A DNA stretch of 40,585 nucleotides from JAVZIQ01 sp037440545 (GCA_037440545.1 JBBITX010000004.1:1-40585), one strand, 5' to 3'; counted from the first letter of the stretch, positions 24,747-33,755 are shown. Notes: generated by a model from the sequence alone, not told the origin. Translations and numbers: made by a program.

Positions 24747-25811
24747 GTGATTACGTTGTCATTGAAACATCATTGGATGCAGCTTCCAAGGGAGGTTGTT
24801 ATAGGAGAAGGCGTAATAGAAAGTGTTGCAGAGATCTCTAAAAAACTGGGCTTTACAGATTCAGCCCTGATAATTACTGGTTCAAAAACCTACGAGGTTG
24901 CTGGCAAAGTTGTTGAGGCCAAACTCGTGGAGGGAGGAATAAAAGCTGAAACAATGCTGGTTGAATCTGCAACCATTAAAGAAGTTGAGGCTGTTGAAGC
25001 TAAAATCATGTGTTTTAAGCCTCAAGTTGTTTTCGGCGTTGGGGGCGGGACAAAAATAGACATTGCGAAGCTTAGCTCAGCCCGTCAAGGTGTTCCCTTC
25101 ATAAGTGTTTCAACCACGGCCTCCCACGATGGGATTGCAAGCCCGCTTTCCTCAGTTAAAGGTTTTGAAAAGCCCTTCTCCGTTATGGCTCAATCTCCAA
25201 TAGCCGTTATTGCAGATACAAATCTAATAATGCAAGCTCCTTACCGGTTTATAGCAAGCGGCTGCGGAGACGTCGTTGCAAAGTTCACGGCTGTTAGAGA
25301 CTGGAGGCTTGCCTACCTGGATAGAGAAGAGTATTACGGGGATTATGCGGCAAGCCTAGCCCTAATGAGCGCCAAACTTGTTATGAAGAACGCCGGCCTC
25401 ATAAGGCAGCAGAGGACAGAGGGGCTGCGCGTGCTGCTGGAAGCCCTCATAAGCTGCGGTGTATCTATGAGCATAGCTGGAAGCAGCAGGCCTTGCAGCG
25501 GGTCAGAACATCTTTTCAGCCACGCTTTGGAAACTATAAAGCCTAACAGCTCCATGCATGGGGAGAGATGTGGTGTCGGAACAATCCTTATGGCTTATGT
25601 GCATGGGGTAAACTGGAGAAGGATAAAGGAAACATTAAAGGCTGTAGGCGCTCCCACAAACGCTTACGAATTAGGTTTAACTAGGGAGGATGTGGTTAAA
25701 GCCTTTTTTAGGGCTTCATCCATTAGGCCAGAACGTTATACAATACTTAACAAGTTAAATTTAAGCTTTGAAGAATGCGAAAAAATTGCAAAGATGACAG
25801 ATGTTATCTAG
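24747..25811 (+). CDS. egsA: sn-Glycerol-1-phosphate dehydrogenase
   Basis: Makes the archaeal phospholipid backbone sn-glycerol-1-phosphate from DHAP with NAD(P)H. The dinucleotide motif is FGVGGGTKIDIAK, followed by STTASHDGIASPLSS. Metal ligands lie in the Asp of SGCGDVVAKF, the His of SGSEHLFSHAL and the His of MHGERCGVG, as expected for this Zn enzyme of the iron-alcohol-dehydrogenase fold. 354 residues is normal. GTG 24747 is the first in-frame start with the expected N-terminus. A clear indicator that the window is archaeal. Confidence 0.96.
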   Translation: MITLSLKHHWMQLPREVVIGEGVIESVAEISKKLGFTDSALIITGSKTYEVAGKVVEAKLVEGGIKAETMLVESATIKEVEAVEAKIMCFKPQVVFGVGGGTKIDIAKLSSARQGVPFISVSTTASHDGIASPLSSVKGFEKPFSVMAQSPIAVIADTNLIMQAPYRFIASGCGDVVAKFTAVRDWRLAYLDREEYYGDYAASLALMSAKLVMKNAGLIRQQRTEGLRVLLEALISCGVSMSIAGSSRPCSGSEHLFSHALETIKPNSSMHGERCGVGTILMAYVHGVNWRRIKETLKAVGAPTNAYELGLTREDVVKAFFRASSIRPERYTILNKLNLSFEECEKIAKMTDVI

Positions 25812-25819
25812 AAATGCCT

Positions 25820-26521
25820 TTATGCTTTAGATTGGGCTTCCGCCCTAAACGTTTCAGTGAACCTGACATTTTTTATTTCAGGGAAGAACTTTTGAATGTC
25901 CAATGCTATGCCCCTTTTAGCCACTTGAACTCCCTCTAAATAGAAGGTTTCTTCAGGCATTTCAATAGTAATTGTGTCAGCTTCCACTGTAAACTTGAAC
26001 TTTTCTATATCAGCCGCTGGAATCCTTCTATGGATTAGAGCTGCTATCTTCTCCTCTTTCGCTTCAAGCTTCTTCCTAACCGTAACTTCGTAGACAAGGG
26101 TTTTCCCTGCAAGTGGAGGGTTAAAGTCCAAAAGAACCCTTCCAGCGCCTATTGCACGTACAGTGGCCATTTTTCCGTCATATTCAAGGCGCATTCCTAG
26201 GGTTGGCGTTATTCCTTTGGCAGCCAGCTGCCTTAAAGGAACCCTTCTAACCTTATCAGGGTCTCTTACTCCGAAGGCCTTCTCAGGTGGAATTTCCACA
26301 GTTCCTGTCTTACCAACCTCCAATCCTGTCAGGTTTTCATCTAAAGCCTTTAAAACCCACCCCTCGCCTATGACGACAAGTTTAGCCTCGTAGATTTCGC
26401 CCTCTCTGTAAAGGCGTTCTTTTTTAGCCACTTCCTCAAAGGTTGTGTCGAAAACCTCGCCTGTCTCCTTCACTCTAGCCACGTAGTCTAACAGTATGAA
26501 GTCGCCCTTCTGCAGAGACAT
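25820..26521 (-). CDS. FKBP-type peptidyl-prolyl isomerase (SlyD-like)
   Basis: 233 residues. The FKBP core is in the first 150 (MSLQKGDFILLDYVARVKE, GEVFDTTFEEVA, and LTGLEVGKTGTVEIPPEKAFG), with the SlyD-type insert-in-flap domain between PPEKAFGVRDPDKV and the DFNPPLAGKTLVYEV strand. A C-terminal extension of about 80 residues is seen in archaeal long FKBPs and may help hold substrate. Catalyses Xaa-Pro isomerisation in protein folding. It converges on egsA with an 8-bp gap. Confidence 0.93.
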   Translation of the reverse strand: MSLQKGDFILLDYVARVKETGEVFDTTFEEVAKKERLYREGEIYEAKLVVIGEGWVLKALDENLTGLEVGKTGTVEIPPEKAFGVRDPDKVRRVPLRQLAAKGITPTLGMRLEYDGKMATVRAIGAGRVLLDFNPPLAGKTLVYEVTVRKKLEAKEEKIAALIHRRIPAADIEKFKFTVEADTITIEMPEETFYLEGVQVAKRGIALDIQKFFPEIKNVRFTETFRAEAQSKA

Positions 26522-26660
26522 TTAAACTCCACTTCGAACAGTATGCCAAGGTAAGAGGCGTATAGTTTTATAAAAGCTTTCCTTAAGAATGATTTCAAGC
26601 ATTCCATGTTATTTTAATCCTGCAGCGCTAGCCAGTGAAATTTAATCTCTTCTCTATCCT

Positions 26661-26668
26661 TTTATATG
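26661..26668 (+). promoter_or_regulatory. TATA box for the MFS gene
   Basis: TTTATATG about 60 bases before the first plausible start codons, with a predicted transcription start near 26690. Its presence suggests the promoter remains even though the coding frame is broken. Confidence 0.4.
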
Positions 26669-26723
26669 CCCTCAATTTTTCGAACTTAGATGTTTAAGAG
26701 TAAAGGTTTTAGCTTTCCCTGAA

Positions 26724-27907
26724 ATGGTTATGAGCCTATGTGGCCTTTGGATTACTTTCAGTTTTTATTCCGTTATATGTTGTTTCAGTCGGTGGGTCAA
26801 TTATATATGTCGGAATAGCTTCTGCAGTTGCCATACTTGTAGCTATTCCATCCTCTTTCTTCTGGGGTTATATATGCGACAAGAATAGGCGTTATAAACG
26901 CTACATTCTACTTTCATTTTTAACGTTAAGCATAGCCATCTACCTCCTTTCAACTTCCCGAAGCATAGAGCTATTCATAGCAGTTTACGCTGTTATGGCT
27001 GTGTTCCACGAAGCAAGTGAACCTCCCAAGAACGTCCTTATAGCTGAACTATACCCCCATGAAGAGTGGAGGAAGGCTTTCGCCCTCTATGAAGCCTTCA
27101 CAGAGGTTGGCTGGACTGCAGGGCTTCTTTTAGGATTTACAACTTCTTTTCTAGGGTTTACGGCAGAATCCACGCTTATTCTTTGCAGCATTCTAAACCT
27201 TGCAGCCTTTGCAACCTCGATCTTTCTGGTTTCCGACCCCTTACTGACAATTGAAAGAAGCCTTGTGAAAATAGAGAAGAATGTAGGCCTCGCTTATAGA
27301 GGCGCCATCATAACGTCGAAAATCTTGGAAGGCGAACGGGTTGAAGAGAAGCTTGAAGGGGAGAATGTTTACGCCTTCTGCAGCGGGATAATTCTGTTCT
27401 CTTTGGCCACAAGCATACTTTTCTCGCCTCTTCCTCTATTCAACAGCCTTAGGAATTTCAATCGATATAGTTTTTCTGGTGTATGTTCTAAACTCCCTTG
27501 GAGGGTTTTTAGGATATGTCACGGCTTGGAAGTCGGCGTATGACAGGTATTCGCATGATCAAATTTCTAAGATCGTGCTTCTCCGCGGAGCATTAACATT
27601 CTTACTGCTGCCGGCTTTATGGATGCCAAGGCAAAATTTAATCTTGCCTATTACAATTCTAAGCCTAATGGGTTTTGCTTACGGTGTGTTCCACATCTAC
27701 ATACTTTCAGCTTCTATGGAGATAATTTCCCAGGGGAAAGCCGGTTTATTCAATGCGTTTTTAGGTATAGGAAATGCATTCGGCTCTTTTGCCGGACCAT
27801 TTATAGTTCAAACATTTGGATTTTCATACGTTTTTATTATAGCTGGAGCAATATTCCTCTCAACAGTTATAGCCTTCAAAATTTCGTTTAAAACGCCTAA
27901 AGTTTAA
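26724..27907 (+). pseudogene. MFS transporter, broken by two frameshifts
   Basis: Twelve-helix major facilitator transporter. Most of it is read from about 26740 in one frame (AFGLLSVFIPLYVVSVGG, then FWGYICDKNRRYKRY, the loop-2/3 MFS signature). Near 27439 the homology leaves that frame, which ends in unrelated residues at 27543. It continues in the next one as STALGISIDIVFLVYVLNSL and runs to the stop at 27907. The N-terminus also seems displaced: PEMVMSL lies in a third frame at about 26718-26738, just before a stop-bounded GTG 26740. The start is therefore uncertain (ATG 26724 or 26730, or further upstream). A TATA box (TTTATATG, 26661-26668) is in place. Decaying gene or sequence errors; substrate unknown. 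Confidence 0.8.
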
Positions 27908-28260
27908 AGCGGCAATTGTTTAATCCACCATAGCTTTGATTATGTGAGAAAATGAATGTTTATGACGCTGATGTGATTATGCTCATAATAGCCCCCTCGG
28001 TTTTGGCTTTTTGGTATGCTTAGGTAAGTTTGCAGGCAAAGTCTCCAAGTTCGCTCTATTTCTTCGAAGGAAAGCCTACGATTTGCTGAACTTGGTTATG
28101 GTTTTGGCTTGTTTGAGGCTGGTTTATAGGTAATGTCCGATAAGGGTGGCTTTCCACTTTCGCTTTTATGTTTTGGCTGCCAAGAATACCTCTAGTTTTG
28201 ACCTCTTTCAACGCAAGCTTGAAAAGTGTCAAAACCGTATATATTGTTGAGGTGTTTGGT
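27908..28260 (+). other. Intergenic region before the HtrA gene, with a TATA box
   Basis: No gene I can support. A 23-codon ORF at 27952 (MNVYDADV, then hydrophobic) has no relatives that I recognise and is probably chance. CCGTATATATTG at 28235-28246 is a good TATA box for the protease gene. Confidence 0.4.
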
Positions 28261-29196
28261 TTGGCTTTCCGAGATGAGTCCGAAGTTCTGGAAATGTTGG
28301 AGAAGGTGAGTCGATGTGTTGTGAACATAAGCACTATTAGGCTTGTTGAAGGGATGTTCTACAGGGTTTTTCCTGTTGAGGGCATGGGCTCAGGAACCAT
28401 AATAGACGGGGATGGCCATGTTTTAACGAATAACCATGTTGTTCAGGGAGCTGAACGCATAGCTGTAACTCTTTGGAACGGTGAGGTAATTGAGGGACGT
28501 TTAATTGGGACATGCGCCATCCATGATATAGCAGTTGTTAAAGTGGGAAGGAAGGGACTTGAATATGCTGAGCTAGGCGACTCTGATAAGCTGAGGATGG
28601 GTCAGCGCGTTTACGCTATTGGAAACCCTTTTGGCTTGGCAGGTGGTCCAACAATAACCTCAGGGGTTATAAGCGCCCTGAACCGTACCATAGAGTCTAA
28701 AAATGAACTTTTAGAAAATCTTGTGCAGACGGATGCAGCTATAAACCCTGGGAACAGTGGTGGTCCTCTAGTAGATGTACAGGGAAAAGTTATTGCCATA
28801 AACACGGCTATAATCCCATTTGCCCATGGAATTGGATTTGCCATTCCCATAAATTCTGCTAAAAAATGTGCAGGCGAGATAATAACAAGCGGGTTCCACG
28901 CTAGGCCTGTGCTTGGAATAATAGGTTTAAGTCTTTCAAGGGAGATTTCAGCCTATTATGGTATACCTCTCTCTGAGGGGGTTTTGGTTACAAGGGTTGT
29001 TGATGGAAGCCCTGCTGAAATGGCTGGCATAACTGCAGGAGACATTATAATTTCTCTGGATGACGTTCCAATAAACAAGATTGAAAAATTGCTAAGTGAA
29101 ATTCATAAGAGGAGGCCTGGCGACAGGATTAATTTAACAGTTTTCCGCAAGGGTTTTGAATATTCAGTTGAGGTTGTTTTGGCAAGGGCAAGGTAA
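28261..29196 (+). CDS. HtrA/DegP-type serine protease with PDZ domain
   Basis: Trypsin-like protease domain with an intact triad: H59 in LTNNHVV, D89 in IHDIAVV and S166 in NPGNSGGPL. A C-terminal PDZ domain follows (from about 215, GVLVTRVVDGSPAEMAGI, then GDIIISLDDVPI). HtrA proteins degrade or refold damaged proteins. The start is uncertain: GTG 28252, TTG 28261 (GAGGTG six bases upstream) and ATG 28294 are in frame. The TATA box at 28235-28246 suggests transcription from about 28265, favouring TTG 28261 or ATG 28294. Neither gives a signal peptide or anchor, so a cytosolic enzyme is expected. Extending further upstream gives no convincing sequence. Confidence 0.9.
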   Translation: MAFRDESEVLEMLEKVSRCVVNISTIRLVEGMFYRVFPVEGMGSGTIIDGDGHVLTNNHVVQGAERIAVTLWNGEVIEGRLIGTCAIHDIAVVKVGRKGLEYAELGDSDKLRMGQRVYAIGNPFGLAGGPTITSGVISALNRTIESKNELLENLVQTDAAINPGNSGGPLVDVQGKVIAINTAIIPFAHGIGFAIPINSAKKCAGEIITSGFHARPVLGIIGLSLSREISAYYGIPLSEGVLVTRVVDGSPAEMAGITAGDIIISLDDVPINKIEKLLSEIHKRRPGDRINLTVFRKGFEYSVEVVLARAR

Positions 29197-29247
29197 ATAG
29201 TTAACGTTCCAAATATGGTTTTCAGGAGTTTGCTTCCTTCCCATTTT

Positions 29248-29266
29248 AAATTTCAATCGGAAATTT
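29248..29266. repeat. Short inverted repeat upstream of the GfcR-like gene
   Basis: AAATTTC and GAAATTT flank a 5-base loop, within AT-rich sequence about 80 bases before ATG 29343. Two GTTAAC hexamers lie nearby (about 29201 and 29291). It could be an operator for the regulator itself or a chance AT palindrome. The rest of 29197-29342 has no other feature except the GAGGG ribosome site next to the ATG. Confidence 0.25.
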
Positions 29267-29342
29267 TAAATTGGTTAGCTAATAATAAATGTTAACTGCT
29301 TTGAAATTTATTCGTCCATGTTTAAGGGAGGATTGAGGGATA

Positions 29343-30080
29343 ATGAGCACCCATGCAGAAGAGTTGAAGCTCCGCCTTATGACGATTGAGCTTTTGAGAA
29401 CTGCCAAGTATAAAAGGAACATCACTTATCGTGAGCTTTCATCTAAGACGGGTTTACCTGTTACTGTTTTAAGCAGATATGCTAAAGGTCACGTTTTACC
29501 TAACACTGAAAGGGCTAGACAGCTTTGGAAGGTTTTGTCGAAGTTTGTGGGTTTGGAGAGTGAGCTTAGAAGCAGGATAAAGTTTAATGAGGATGGATAT
29601 TTCGATAACACCGACATAATTGGTGACTTTAACATTCTTCAGCAGGCGGCTAATCATGCGCTTGCAAACTTCGCTGGAAAACGTGTGACAAAGGTTTTCA
29701 CAGCGGCTGTTGACGGTGTTCCATTAGCCACTTTAGTTGCGAGCGCCCTTGGAGTAAACCTTGTGATAGCTAAAAAATCAAAGGAGGTTGGAGTTAAAGA
29801 GTTTCTTGAGGAAACCTTCGCCTTGAAAGATTCAGGGGTTACAATGACGCTTTACATTCCTAAGGACGCTATAAAAAGGCGAGACAGCGTCCTCATTGTG
29901 GATGACATGATTAAAACAGGGGAAACCCAAGCGGCTCTCGTCAATCTTATCCGCAAGGCAAGAGCTGAAATTTCAGGCGTCTTTTCCCTAATAGCTGTTG
30001 GAGACGAGTGGAGGAGGAGGCTTAAACTACCGGAAGACTGCCCAGTGGAGGTTGTAACCTACATTAAACAGCAGACTTAG
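29343..30080 (+). CDS. gfcR: GfcR-like transcriptional regulator: HTH plus phosphoribosyltransferase fold
   Basis: Residues 1-70 form a helix-turn-helix (TYRELSSKTGLPVTVLSRYAKG, shortened). Residues about 90-240 form a type I phosphoribosyltransferase fold with the PRPP motif VLIVDDMIKTGE. This two-domain layout is that of archaeal 'orotate phosphoribosyltransferase-like' regulators, of which GfcR of haloarchaea controls sugar breakdown genes. By analogy it senses a phosphorylated metabolite and binds DNA; the ligand and targets here are unknown. 245 residues, complete. It converges on the next gene with a 17-bp overlap. Confidence 0.88.
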   Translation: MSTHAEELKLRLMTIELLRTAKYKRNITYRELSSKTGLPVTVLSRYAKGHVLPNTERARQLWKVLSKFVGLESELRSRIKFNEDGYFDNTDIIGDFNILQQAANHALANFAGKRVTKVFTAAVDGVPLATLVASALGVNLVIAKKSKEVGVKEFLEETFALKDSGVTMTLYIPKDAIKRRDSVLIVDDMIKTGETQAALVNLIRKARAEISGVFSLIAVGDEWRRRLKLPEDCPVEVVTYIKQQT

Positions 30081-30786
30081 GGTTTAAGCATTCACCCATT
30101 AAGGGACAGGCGGAGCACCTCTCTTTTCTGCAAAAGTCCTTTCCAAGTCTTAAAAGTGCAGTTTCAAAGTTTACATAATTTTCCCCCTCAATCTTGTTTT
30201 CACTCCAGAACGCCTCAAGTTGTTTTACAGCAGAATGAACCGCCGCTCCCCTAACTATCAACCCAAGGTTTTGCGCCGCAAGCATAACTAGAGGGGTGGG
30301 CTTATGCATGGCCTTACGCCATATGCCCCGCAGCTCTCTTAGGAAAATGCTCACTGTTGTTTCCCCTATGCCTTTACCCAAGCCTTTTAAAATTCTCTCT
30401 AAATCCTCATGGTCAACGGCGGCTTCATGTATATTTTCCAGCCGACCGCCATACTTCTCAACTAAGTTTTTCATAACTTCTATAAGTTTATCTGCAGTTT
30501 TAAAGTCGTAGCGAGTATAGCTTCCCTCATCCAGTATGCTTACAAGCCCATCCCAGCCTCTTTCAAGAACCTTCGAAGGGGTTAAAACACCATATTTTTC
30601 GAAGCATCTGTAAGTCTTAATAGCAGAACTCTCCGTTATGGGAGCACCAAAGAGGATTGAAGCCAAAAACCACTTGAAAACCTCCCCTTCCCCGCCTTTT
30701 TCAAGGCTTATCCCTAAAACCTCAGAGTACCTTCTCCCAAAATTCTTGACAAGGATCTGGAGGTTTTCCCTCTTCAAACCTCCCAC
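30064..30786 (-). CDS. HhH-GPD-like DNA glycosylase relative with a C-terminal Fe-S motif
   Basis: 240 residues. A helix-hairpin-helix, LKGLGKGIGETTVSIFLREL, sits where endonuclease III has LPGVGRKTANV. The C-terminus has four cysteines, C-X4-C-X2-C-X5-C (FCRKERCSACPLMGEC), close to the endonuclease III cluster (C-X6-C-X2-C-X5-C). However, the catalytic Lys of GRKTA and the Asp of the VDTH segment are not evident. It is therefore a diverged member of uncertain activity; it might be a structure-specific DNA binder or a glycosylase with other active residues. Faces mtnA divergently over a 56-bp gap. Confidence 0.75.
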   Translation of the reverse strand: MGGLKRENLQILVKNFGRRYSEVLGISLEKGGEGEVFKWFLASILFGAPITESSAIKTYRCFEKYGVLTPSKVLERGWDGLVSILDEGSYTRYDFKTADKLIEVMKNLVEKYGGRLENIHEAAVDHEDLERILKGLGKGIGETTVSIFLRELRGIWRKAMHKPTPLVMLAAQNLGLIVRGAAVHSAVKQLEAFWSENKIEGENYVNFETALLRLGKDFCRKERCSACPLMGECLNPKSAV

Positions 30787-30842
30787 CTTACAGATTTATA
30801 ACATACCCCTAACATAAACGGTTATCGGAGGAATAAAGCGTA

Positions 30843-31889
30843 ATGCGCACAATAGAATGGCGCACTGGGTTAGTTATGACAATAAACCAGCAAAAGCTAC
30901 CCCACAAAACAGAGTTTCTGAAAATGAAAAGTCCAGAGGAGGTGGTTCAAGCCATAAAAACCATGAAGATTAGAGGCGCCCCTCTTCTAGGAGCTGCTGC
31001 AGCCTACGCATTGGCTTTAGCAGCCTACCACTCAAAGGCAAAAAACAAAAAGGACCTATTGAAGGAGCTGGAGAAGACTGCTCAAAGCATTAGACAAACC
31101 AGGCCTACCGCGGTTAATCTCTTCTGGGCTGTTGATAGAATAATGCAGAAGGCTTACAGCTTCAACGGAACAGCCAAGGAGCTAGCCTCCATGGTGGTTG
31201 AAGAAGCTGAACATATCGCCGAAGAGGATGTTAAGGCAAATCGCCTAATCGGAAAACATGGAGCAGCCCTCATTGATGACGGAGACACAATATTGACGCA
31301 CTGTAACGCTGGAGCCCTAGCCACAGTTGATTATGGAACAGCCTTAGGCGTTGTTAGAACGGCTTTCGAGCAGGGAAAGAAGATTAGGGTTATAGCCACT
31401 GAGACAAGGCCTAAGCTTCAAGGTGCACGCCTAACAGCCTATGAGTTAAAGAGGGACGGCATACCTGTAACCCTTATAGCAGACACAATGGTTGGATATG
31501 TCATGCATAGGGGGATTGTCGACAAAGTTTTTGTCGGAGCAGACAGAATAGTCAGAGATGCCGTAATAAACAAAATTGGAACCTACCAAGTTGCTGTTTT
31601 AGCAGATGAGCATAAAATCCCATTTTATGTTGCAGCCCCAAAATCAACCTTCGACTTAGAAAGGAAGGCGGAAGAAGTGGAAATTGAGGAGAGAAGCCCT
31701 GAAGAAGTCATCTTTATAGGGAAGGAGCGTATAGCCCCTGAAGGCATAGAGGTTTTAAACCCAGCCTTCGACATAACACCCCTTAAATATGTGACTGCAA
31801 TAATCTGCGAGGATGGCATCTTATATAAGGAGGACATTTTAAGTTTTAAGCCGAAAACGGTTGAGGGTAATGGGCAAGGAGAGAAATGA
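30843..31889 (+). CDS. mtnA: S-methyl-5-thioribose-1-phosphate isomerase (MtnA), eIF2B-alpha-like
   Basis: Isomerises methylthioribose-1-phosphate in methionine salvage. Family segments: MKIRGAPLLGAAAAYA, HCNAGALATVDYGTALG with the catalytic Cys, ETRPKLQGARLTAYEL, and GADRIVRDAVINKIGTY containing the catalytic Asp. 348 residues. Archaeal relatives include ribose-1,5-bisphosphate isomerase, but the THCNAGALATVDYGTALG and ETRPKLQGARLTA sequences are those of MtnA. Start ATG 30843 has CGGAGGA 10 bases upstream. Its 3' end overlaps endA, and hisS follows 5 bp after endA, so the three form a likely operon. Confidence 0.92.
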   Translation: MRTIEWRTGLVMTINQQKLPHKTEFLKMKSPEEVVQAIKTMKIRGAPLLGAAAAYALALAAYHSKAKNKKDLLKELEKTAQSIRQTRPTAVNLFWAVDRIMQKAYSFNGTAKELASMVVEEAEHIAEEDVKANRLIGKHGAALIDDGDTILTHCNAGALATVDYGTALGVVRTAFEQGKKIRVIATETRPKLQGARLTAYELKRDGIPVTLIADTMVGYVMHRGIVDKVFVGADRIVRDAVINKIGTYQVAVLADEHKIPFYVAAPKSTFDLERKAEEVEIEERSPEEVIFIGKERIAPEGIEVLNPAFDITPLKYVTAIICEDGILYKEDILSFKPKTVEGNGQGEK

Positions 31890-32451
31890 GGCTGGAGCAG
31901 TGCAACGTCAAGAGGAAAAAATTAAGGGTAGGCTAGTAGAGGACGGCGTTAAAGTTGAAGAAAAGAAAAGTGTTGAGGAACTTTCATCCAGAGGCTACGG
32001 CTTGGTTGAGGATGGATGGCTTCTCCTAAACTTTTATGAAGCTTTATACCTCATGGACAGGGGGCTTCTTGAAGTTAAAGATGAGAAGGGCGAGAATGTA
32101 AGCTTCCAGATGGTTCTGCAGACTTACGAAAAAAGCGACGAGAATGCTTGGGCTAAATACCTGGTTTATCGTGATCTAAGGGGGAGGGGCTATGTAGTTA
32201 GAGGAGGTTTCGGATTAGGCCTTGACTTCAGGGTTTACGAGCGGGGAGATTATGGAAAGGACACAGCTAAATACCTGGTTCTAAGTATGCAGGAAGGCCG
32301 ACCCCTCTCTGTGGAGTATTTAACCCATGTTATGAGGCAGTGTCAAAGCCTAAAAAAAGAGCTTGTTTTGGCTGTTATGAGCAGGAGGGGGGAAATAGTC
32401 TACTACACTGTTTCCCAGTTAACTATGCCTAAAACTATGATGGAGAAGTAG
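31870..32451 (+). CDS. endA: tRNA-splicing endonuclease subunit EndA-like, catalytic His replaced
   Basis: Cuts archaeal tRNA introns at bulge-helix-bulge sites. The C-terminal domain carries YLVYRDLRGRGYVVRGG, then DFRVYERG with the catalytic Tyr (Y123), and LKKELVLAV with the catalytic Lys (K162/163). The third member of the triad is normally His in a KEHSVYLV- or HAEYLV-like segment; here it is DTAKYLV with Thr132. The protein may be the structural beta subunit of an (alpha-beta)2 enzyme, or an active variant. About 193 residues, one endonuclease unit. ATG 31870 overlaps mtnA by 20 bp; TTG 31861 is possible. Confidence 0.9.
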   Translation: MGKERNEAGAVQRQEEKIKGRLVEDGVKVEEKKSVEELSSRGYGLVEDGWLLLNFYEALYLMDRGLLEVKDEKGENVSFQMVLQTYEKSDENAWAKYLVYRDLRGRGYVVRGGFGLGLDFRVYERGDYGKDTAKYLVLSMQEGRPLSVEYLTHVMRQCQSLKKELVLAVMSRRGEIVYYTVSQLTMPKTMMEK

Positions 32452-32456
32452 ATGGA

Positions 32457-33755
32457 ATGAAAGCCTATAAACCTGTTAGAGGAATGAGGGACTTCACCCC
32501 GGAAGATGCAATGGTTATGCGTTACATCGAAGAGAAGGCTAGGGAAGCTGCTAGGCTTTACGGATTTAGGGAGGTTATAACCCCGGTTGTGGAGTCCTAT
32601 GAGCTTTTAGCTGCAAAGGCTGGAGAGGAAGTTCGTAAAAGGATGTATACTTTTAAGGATTTGGGCGGTAGAAAGGTGGCGTTAAGGCCTGAATTCACGG
32701 CTTCTGTGGCTAGGCTTGTAGCCACAACAATGCGTAACGAGCCTAAGCCTCTTAGGCTTTTCAGCATCGGAAGCCTTTACAGGTATGATGAGCCTCAAAA
32801 GGGGCGTTTCAGAGAGTTTTGGCAGTCAAACTTTGAGCTCATAGGATCTGAAAGGCCTGAGGCAGACGCTGAAATAATGCTTCTGACAAATACCCTAATG
32901 AAGTCTGTTAGGCTTAGAAACTACACCTTCAAAGTTGGACATGTCGGAGTTTTAAGAGGTGTATTAAGCTGTGAAGGGCTTTTGGAAGAGGTTCAAAACC
33001 GGGTTATGCAGTTGATGGATAAAAAGCAGTATGAGGACTCCCTTAAACTTCTCAAGGAAGCAGGGGCTTCAGAGAAGTGTCTATACACTTTTAAAGAGCT
33101 TATACAGCTGAAAGGCAGAAGCCTGAACGAAATTTTTGACGAAATGAGACGGCTTGTGAAGGGCTATGATGCAGCTTTAAATGCTGTTGAAAACCTCGCT
33201 CAAATTATAAATCTTACACTTGAATTTTTAAAGGGTTCAGACTTGACTGTTGAAGCCGGATTCGCAAGGGGATTAGAATATTATACAGGAGTTATCTTTG
33301 AGGTTTATGTCCCAGAGTTGGAAATCGCATTGGCTGGAGGGGGAAGATACAACAGGCTTGTGGAAGCTTTCGGAGGTGAGCCTACACCTGCTGTAGGGGT
33401 TGCACATGGAATAGACAGGATAATGCTTGCAATAAAAGAGCAGAAAGTCCAAATGAAGTTTCGTGAAACAGAGCCTGTTATTGTCATTCCAGTAAGCCAC
33501 AGCCTAAGCCTAGAAGCCTTAAAAATCTCTGAAATGCTTAGGGAAAAAGGCGTTCCAGCTGAAGCTGAAGTTATGGGAAGGAGGGTTACAAAAGCCTTAG
33601 AGGATGCTGATAGAAGGGGAGTGAAGCATGTAATAATTGTTGGAGAAAGAGAGTTGAAAGATAATTCAGTTATCTTCAGGGACATGAAGCTTAAACATCA
33701 GCAGGTTGTAAAAATTGAAAAACTTCTGGAAACACTTAAAGGTTTAAGCCTCTAA
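32457..33755 (+). CDS. hisS: Histidyl-tRNA synthetase
   Basis: 432 residues of class IIa synthetase. Motif 1 region FREVITPVVESYELL, motif 2 RPEFTASVARL then FRYDEPQKGRFREF (written RYDEPQKGRFREFWQ), histidine-specific ARGLEYYTGVIFEVY, and motif 3 AGGGRYNRLVEAFGG. The C-terminal anticodon-binding domain begins about residue 335 (VIVIPVSHSLSLEALK). Follows endA by 5 bp, in the mtnA-endA-hisS run. Its 3' end overlaps the convergent gene by 12 bp. Confidence 0.97.
   Translation: MKAYKPVRGMRDFTPEDAMVMRYIEEKAREAARLYGFREVITPVVESYELLAAKAGEEVRKRMYTFKDLGGRKVALRPEFTASVARLVATTMRNEPKPLRLFSIGSLYRYDEPQKGRFREFWQSNFELIGSERPEADAEIMLLTNTLMKSVRLRNYTFKVGHVGVLRGVLSCEGLLEEVQNRVMQLMDKKQYEDSLKLLKEAGASEKCLYTFKELIQLKGRSLNEIFDEMRRLVKGYDAALNAVENLAQIINLTLEFLKGSDLTVEAGFARGLEYYTGVIFEVYVPELEIALAGGGRYNRLVEAFGGEPTPAVGVAHGIDRIMLAIKEQKVQMKFRETEPVIVIPVSHSLSLEALKISEMLREKGVPAEAEVMGRRVTKALEDADRRGVKHVIIVGERELKDNSVIFRDMKLKHQQVVKIEKLLETLKGLSL

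Noticed and set aside
27952..28023. 23-codon ORF before the HtrA gene
   Set aside because: Too short, with no ribosome site and no recognisable sequence.
30843..31889. Ribose-1,5-bisphosphate isomerase instead of MtnA
   Set aside because: The active-site segments THCNAGALATVDYGTALG and ETRPKLQGARLTAYEL are of MtnA type.
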